A stretch of DNA of 7,418 nt, taken from the NCBI GenBank assembly GCA_035544395.1, contig DATKFM010000288.1, positions 1 through 7,418 of the forward strand, given 5' to 3'. The notes under the pieces are model-generated. The model saw only the letters and a list, made by a program, of their open reading frames with translations, did no database searches and had not been told where the DNA came from. The position numbers and the translations under genes are program-made. Shown piece by piece: positions 7,069 through 7,418 of this stretch; the stretch's first letter is position 1; every line of letters begins with the position of its first letter. Source of the stretch: DATKFM01 sp035544395. GTDB lineage: Bacteria; Pseudomonadota; Alphaproteobacteria; Dongiales; Dongiaceae.

Positions 7069-7083
7069 AGCCGGTTTCCGGCT
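7069..7083 (-). other. short hairpin in the potB leader
   Basis: AGCCGG (7069-7074) and CCGGCT (7078-7083) form a perfect 6-bp stem with a 3-base loop, 33 bases before the potB start codon in the potD-potB spacer. It could affect translation of potB or simply be a chance GC-rich palindrome. There is no T-run to suggest termination. Confidence 0.25.
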
Positions 7084-7181
7084 AATTTACCACCGGGTTC
7101 GCCCGCGGCATTTGCGGCCGTCATTATCGAACCCGACGATCGGCGACAGCTTTATGTTGGCATCCCTGTAGATCTCGTCAT

Positions 7182-7221
7182 TCGGGCCCCGGATACCGTT
7201 GAAACGGCGTCCGGGGCCCGA
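7182..7221 (-). other. long GC-rich intercistronic hairpin between potD and potB
   Basis: TCGGGCCCCGGA (7182-7193) and TCCGGGGCCCGA (7210-7221) are exact reverse complements of 12 bp. Inside them, CCGT (7196-7199) and ACGG (7204-7207) pair around a TGAA loop. The two stems are joined by a 2-by-2 internal bulge. The structure lies 35 bp after the potD stop in the direction of transcription. It is not followed by a run of T, so a standard intrinsic terminator is unlikely. In binding-protein-dependent transporter operons a hairpin after the binding-protein gene often protects the upstream mRNA, so that this protein is made in excess over the permeases. That role is inferred here; the structure itself is clear. 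Confidence 0.6.
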
Positions 7222-7256
7222 TGAGTGTAGCGTCTGAGGAAGATGCGTCCAGCCCT

Positions 7257-7418
7257 TTAGGCGGCTTGCACCTGTGTCCAGGCTTCGTCGTACAGTGTCG
7301 TCGCATCGCCGATGTCGAGGATCTGCTCGCTCTTGGCGACAATATCAGAGGCGGGATAGATCGCCGGGTTGCTGAGCGTCTCAGGCGGCAGAAGCTTGCG
7401 CGCCTCTATATTGGCGGT
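7257..7418 (-). CDS. potD: polyamine-type ABC transporter periplasmic substrate-binding protein PotD, C-terminal end (runs off right edge)
   Basis: Only the last 53 codons and the TAA stop are in the window. The peptide begins TANIEARKLLPPETLSNP and continues AIYPASDIVAK; its end reads TTLYDEAWTQVQAA. This matches the conserved tail of PotD/PotF-type binding proteins, where an LLP-x(n)-P-x-IYP block is followed by a LYD-x-x-W end close to the C-terminus. The protein would be exported to the periplasm, capture the substrate and deliver it to PotB and PotC. The signal peptide and ligand-contacting residues are outside, so polyamine specificity cannot be tested here. It is upstream of potB in transcription, and the pair is separated by a 221-bp spacer with a hairpin. 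Assignment to the family is good; the exact substrate is open. Confidence 0.82.
   Translation of the reverse strand, partial: TANIEARKLLPPETLSNPAIYPASDIVAKSEQILDIGDATTLYDEAWTQVQAA

Noticed and set aside
4357..7224. Plus-strand reading frames of 294, 286 and 369 codons opposite potA, potC and potB
   Set aside because: All are antisense to well-supported transporter genes, lack hydrophobic or domain patterns, and have the charged composition expected of reverse-complement frames.

Overview
The window is high-GC DNA with tightly packed genes. Most likely it is a chromosomal segment of an alphaproteobacterium, possibly of a Rhodospirillales or Hyphomicrobiales type. That placement is inferred from base composition, codon choice and the look of the proteins, not from a search. 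I see no tRNA, rRNA, CRISPR array, insertion sequence or phage gene. Three transcription units account for almost all of the sequence.

Left unit (1-1948, minus strand): rfbC, rfbB and the start of rfbD, in that order of transcription. They encode the last three steps of dTDP-L-rhamnose synthesis: RmlB makes the 4-keto-6-deoxy sugar nucleotide, RmlC epimerises it at C3 and C5, and RmlD reduces it. The genes are translationally coupled: there is a 6-bp gap between rfbC and rfbB, and an ATGA overlap between rfbB and rfbD. RmlD runs off the left edge. The first enzyme, RmlA, is not in the window and could lie beyond that edge. The product normally feeds O-antigen, exopolysaccharide or other surface glycans.

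Middle unit (about 1949-4137, plus strand): one gene for a HyuA-type hydantoinase/oxoprolinase ATPase subunit, divergent from rfbC. No HyuB partner is present in the window. The 194-bp divergent spacer (1949-2142, taking the GTG start at 2143) holds a perfect 8-bp inverted repeat next to a -10-like box and two pairs of 10-bp direct repeats.

Right unit (4141-7418, minus strand): a polyamine-type ABC importer operon, transcribed in the order potD (3' end only), potB, potC, potA. These are the periplasmic binding protein, two inner-membrane permeases and the ATPase. The permease and ATPase genes overlap or nearly touch. A 221-bp spacer after potD holds a long GC-rich hairpin with no T-run, suited to a processing or stability element that lets the binding protein be made in excess. 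The stop codons of hyuA and potA face each other with only 3 bp between them.

Most of this is ordinary housekeeping and transport content, and I found no convincing new multi-gene system. The items most worth a second look are the partnerless HyuA with its helical insert, the palindrome and repeats in its upstream region, the hairpin between potD and potB, and the 3-bp convergent junction.
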